Shown: positions 26,584 to 27,878 of the stretch, piece after piece
How positions within the stretch are numbered: the first letter of the stretch is position 1
Layout of the letters: each line of letters starts with the position of its first letter
NCBI GenBank assembly: GCA_964608325.1
Contig: CAZSMX010000012.1
Location: forward strand, 1 to 27,878
Source: CAZRVH01 sp964608325
Lineage (GTDB): Bacteria; Patescibacteriota; Gracilibacteria; Peribacterales; Peribacteraceae
Length of the DNA: 27,878 nt
Direction of reading: 5' to 3'
Position numbers and translations under genes: made by a program
Notes under the pieces: generated by a model
Seen by the model: only the letters and a program-made list of their open reading frames with translations
Told to the model about the DNA's origin: nothing
The model's database searches: none

Positions 26584-26982
26584 TTACAGCGTATGCTTGA
26601 AAAATAGGTTCGCGATACCCAGTACAAGTGCCACGACCATCCAGCTGACGAATCCCTCCGCTACCGTGAGGCGCACGAGGGAAGGGTTCATTTGCGACGT
26701 GATGCGCACGACCAGCCACACGAACGCGGCGTTGGAGAGGATAAGCGCAAGCAGCGTGGCGAAGAGTTTCAACGGGAAGGTCAGTATGTGCAGGATGGGG
26801 CGCGCGATGAGGTTGAGCAGCGTGACAAGGCAGCCGACGATGACGAAGGCCGCCCATCCTCCCGTGATCGAGAAGTACTGCGGGATCAGGTTGTCCATCG
26901 CCCAGACGAGCAGGATGGTGAGGATGGCACTGAAAAGGATGCGCAGCGGGAGCGACAGCGAGGAGGTTTCCTGTGTGGACAT
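26584..26982 (-). CDS. Four-TM phage-holin superfamily IV-like membrane protein
   Basis: A 132-aa protein with four TM helices and the PF04020-type pattern: LRILFSAILTILLVWAMDNL, then GWAAFVIVGCLVTLLNLIARPILHILTFPLKLF (the N-L-x-x-RPI-L-x-x-LT-x-P-L segment), LALILSNAAFVWLV and a last helix near the end. Despite the name these are ordinary bacterial membrane proteins of unknown role. It starts 7 nt after the ileS stop on the same strand with no Shine-Dalgarno site, so it is probably co-transcribed with ileS. Confidence 0.88.
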   Translation of the reverse strand: MSTQETSSLSLPLRILFSAILTILLVWAMDNLIPQYFSITGGWAAFVIVGCLVTLLNLIARPILHILTFPLKLFATLLALILSNAAFVWLVVRITSQMNPSLVRLTVAEGFVSWMVVALVLGIANLFFKHTL

Positions 26983-26989
26983 GGGGTGA

Positions 26990-27878
26990 TCAGGGGAGGA
27001 ACACGTCCATCATAGTGTCGTCACCGACCGTGATGGATTGCTTTTTCCCCTCAGGTGGGCCGAAACGCACGTTCGTCTGCTGGCTGATAGCGTCTTCGAA
27101 GCCGCCAATGAGAGTCCTGAGGTCGTCGCCGATGCCGATCGTCACGTCTTCGCCCATCTTGTAGCCGGCTTCCTTGCGGACCTTCTGCAGCTGGCGGATG
27201 ACGTCGCGCACGAGGCCTTTCTTCTTCAGGTCCTCGGTGATCGCCGTGTCCACGCGTACCACGATTCCGTGATCCGCGGCCACGCCCTGGCCTTCCTCGG
27301 CCTGGTAGGCAATGGACACTTCATCCGGGCTCAGGCGCTCGCCGTCGATGATGATCGTACCGTCGGATTCTTCGGTGAACTCCCCTGCCTTTCCTTTCTG
27401 GATGATCTGCTGCACGCGGCCTCCCAGGCGCGGGCCCACTTTGCGGGCGTCCACCTTCGCGATCTTCTGCACGCCGCCGCTATCGTGGGAAAATTCGATG
27501 CTCTCCACGTTCATTTCCTCGCGCAGCAGCGAGATGTCGTCGTCCGTCAGGCCGATCTTCTTGGCATCCATCGTTCCCGGAAGGGTCACCGTCGCGAGTC
27601 CGAGCGGTTGGCGCACCTTGATCTTCTGTTCGGAGCGGATCTTGTTGCCGAGCGACACGATGAGGCGGAGCGCACGGTTCTTCTCGATCGACTGGCGGTC
27701 CGCCTTCGACAATTCCTGCGTGGCGGGCCAGTCCGTCAGGTGGATGGAGCCGTTCTTCTCCGGCACCAGGTTCAGGTAGATGGCTTCGGTGAGGAAGGGG
27801 CAGAACGGCGCGAGGAGTTTGCTCACCGTAAGGAGTACCTCGTACAGGGTGGTGAGCGCTTCGCGCTGTTCGTCGGTG
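26990..27878 (-). CDS. ileS: Isoleucyl-tRNA synthetase, C-terminal part (gene runs off the window)
   Basis: The last 296 codons of ileS; the frame is open to the window edge. It covers the end of the anticodon-binding domain (LLAPFCPFLTEAIYLNLVP, SIHLTDWPATQELSK) and the C-terminal extension typical of the eukaryote-like (type II) IleRS: KIRSEQKIKVRQPLGLATV, KVDARKVGPRLGGRVQQI, GIVVRVDTAITEDLKKKGLVRDVIRQLQKVRKEAGYKM. Type II enzymes are common in CPR and are associated with mupirocin resistance. The catalytic domain (HIGH, KMSKS) lies outside the window. Confidence 0.93.
   Translation of the reverse strand, partial: TDEQREALTTLYEVLLTVSKLLAPFCPFLTEAIYLNLVPEKNGSIHLTDWPATQELSKADRQSIEKNRALRLIVSLGNKIRSEQKIKVRQPLGLATVTLPGTMDAKKIGLTDDDISLLREEMNVESIEFSHDSGGVQKIAKVDARKVGPRLGGRVQQIIQKGKAGEFTEESDGTIIIDGERLSPDEVSIAYQAEEGQGVAADHGIVVRVDTAITEDLKKKGLVRDVIRQLQKVRKEAGYKMGEDVTIGIGDDLRTLIGGFEDAISQQTNVRFGPPEGKKQSITVGDDTMMDVFLP

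Overview
The window reads as a compact chromosome segment of a Candidate Phyla Radiation (Patescibacteria) bacterium; the Peregrinibacteria/Peribacteria side is my best guess, by inference. Supporting this are a moderately GC-rich genome with short spacers, a housekeeping sigma factor and ileS among many small membrane and lipoprotein genes, a free-standing four-helix-bundle (S23) gene, and a very high share of genes whose start codon lies 6-9 nt after a -10 box. TGA acts as a stop (several ATGA overlaps), so this is not a UGA-glycine Gracilibacteria/Absconditabacteria genome.

Layout. 1-1585: rpoD-type sigma factor and its terminator. 1587-5936: three tandem, translationally coupled paralogous histidine kinases, each with an EF-hand-like calcium loop in the extracytoplasmic sensor, and no response regulator. 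5939-7102, minus strand: ssrA (tmRNA) followed by a heme-oxygenase-fold/DUF3050-like gene. 7256-9819: YdeI/OmdA, DUF1697 and VOC/PhnB genes, an unrecognised 342-aa gene and a decayed PhnB tail. 9860-12050, minus strand and AT-rich: an accessory/defence patch with a membrane-anchored Mrr-like nuclease, a DoxX-like remnant, a SIR2-family protein and a 58-aa two-helix membrane protein overlapping the SIR2 gene by ATGA.

12100-18524: a PadR regulator with a palindromic operator and partner membrane protein, then a run of membrane genes (DUF817, TspO, DUF1295, DUF2177, double DoxX-like) bracketed by two paralogous GNAT acetyltransferases, and a lipoprotein. 18549-22815: P-loop kinase, unknown protein, lipoprotein, M23 peptidase, TMEM175-like channel, ArsR regulator, small membrane protein. 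22843-25550: Gfo/Idh/MocA oxidoreductase with a consensus promoter and dyad-rich leader, Gmad2 lipoprotein, SLH protein. 25803-27878: small unknown gene, an S23 gene inside inverted repeats, a 4-TM holin-like protein and the 3' part of ileS.

Three themes cut across the genes. Transcription appears largely leaderless. A 17-bp GAAC...GTTC dyad recurs in intergenic regions and sits exactly 11 nt from the -10 box of both GNAT genes and tspO, suggesting a small regulon. Two accessory units look least described: the small-TM + SIR2 pair and the S23 gene enclosed by 23-bp inverted repeats. Functions come from motif recognition by eye; no searches were run.
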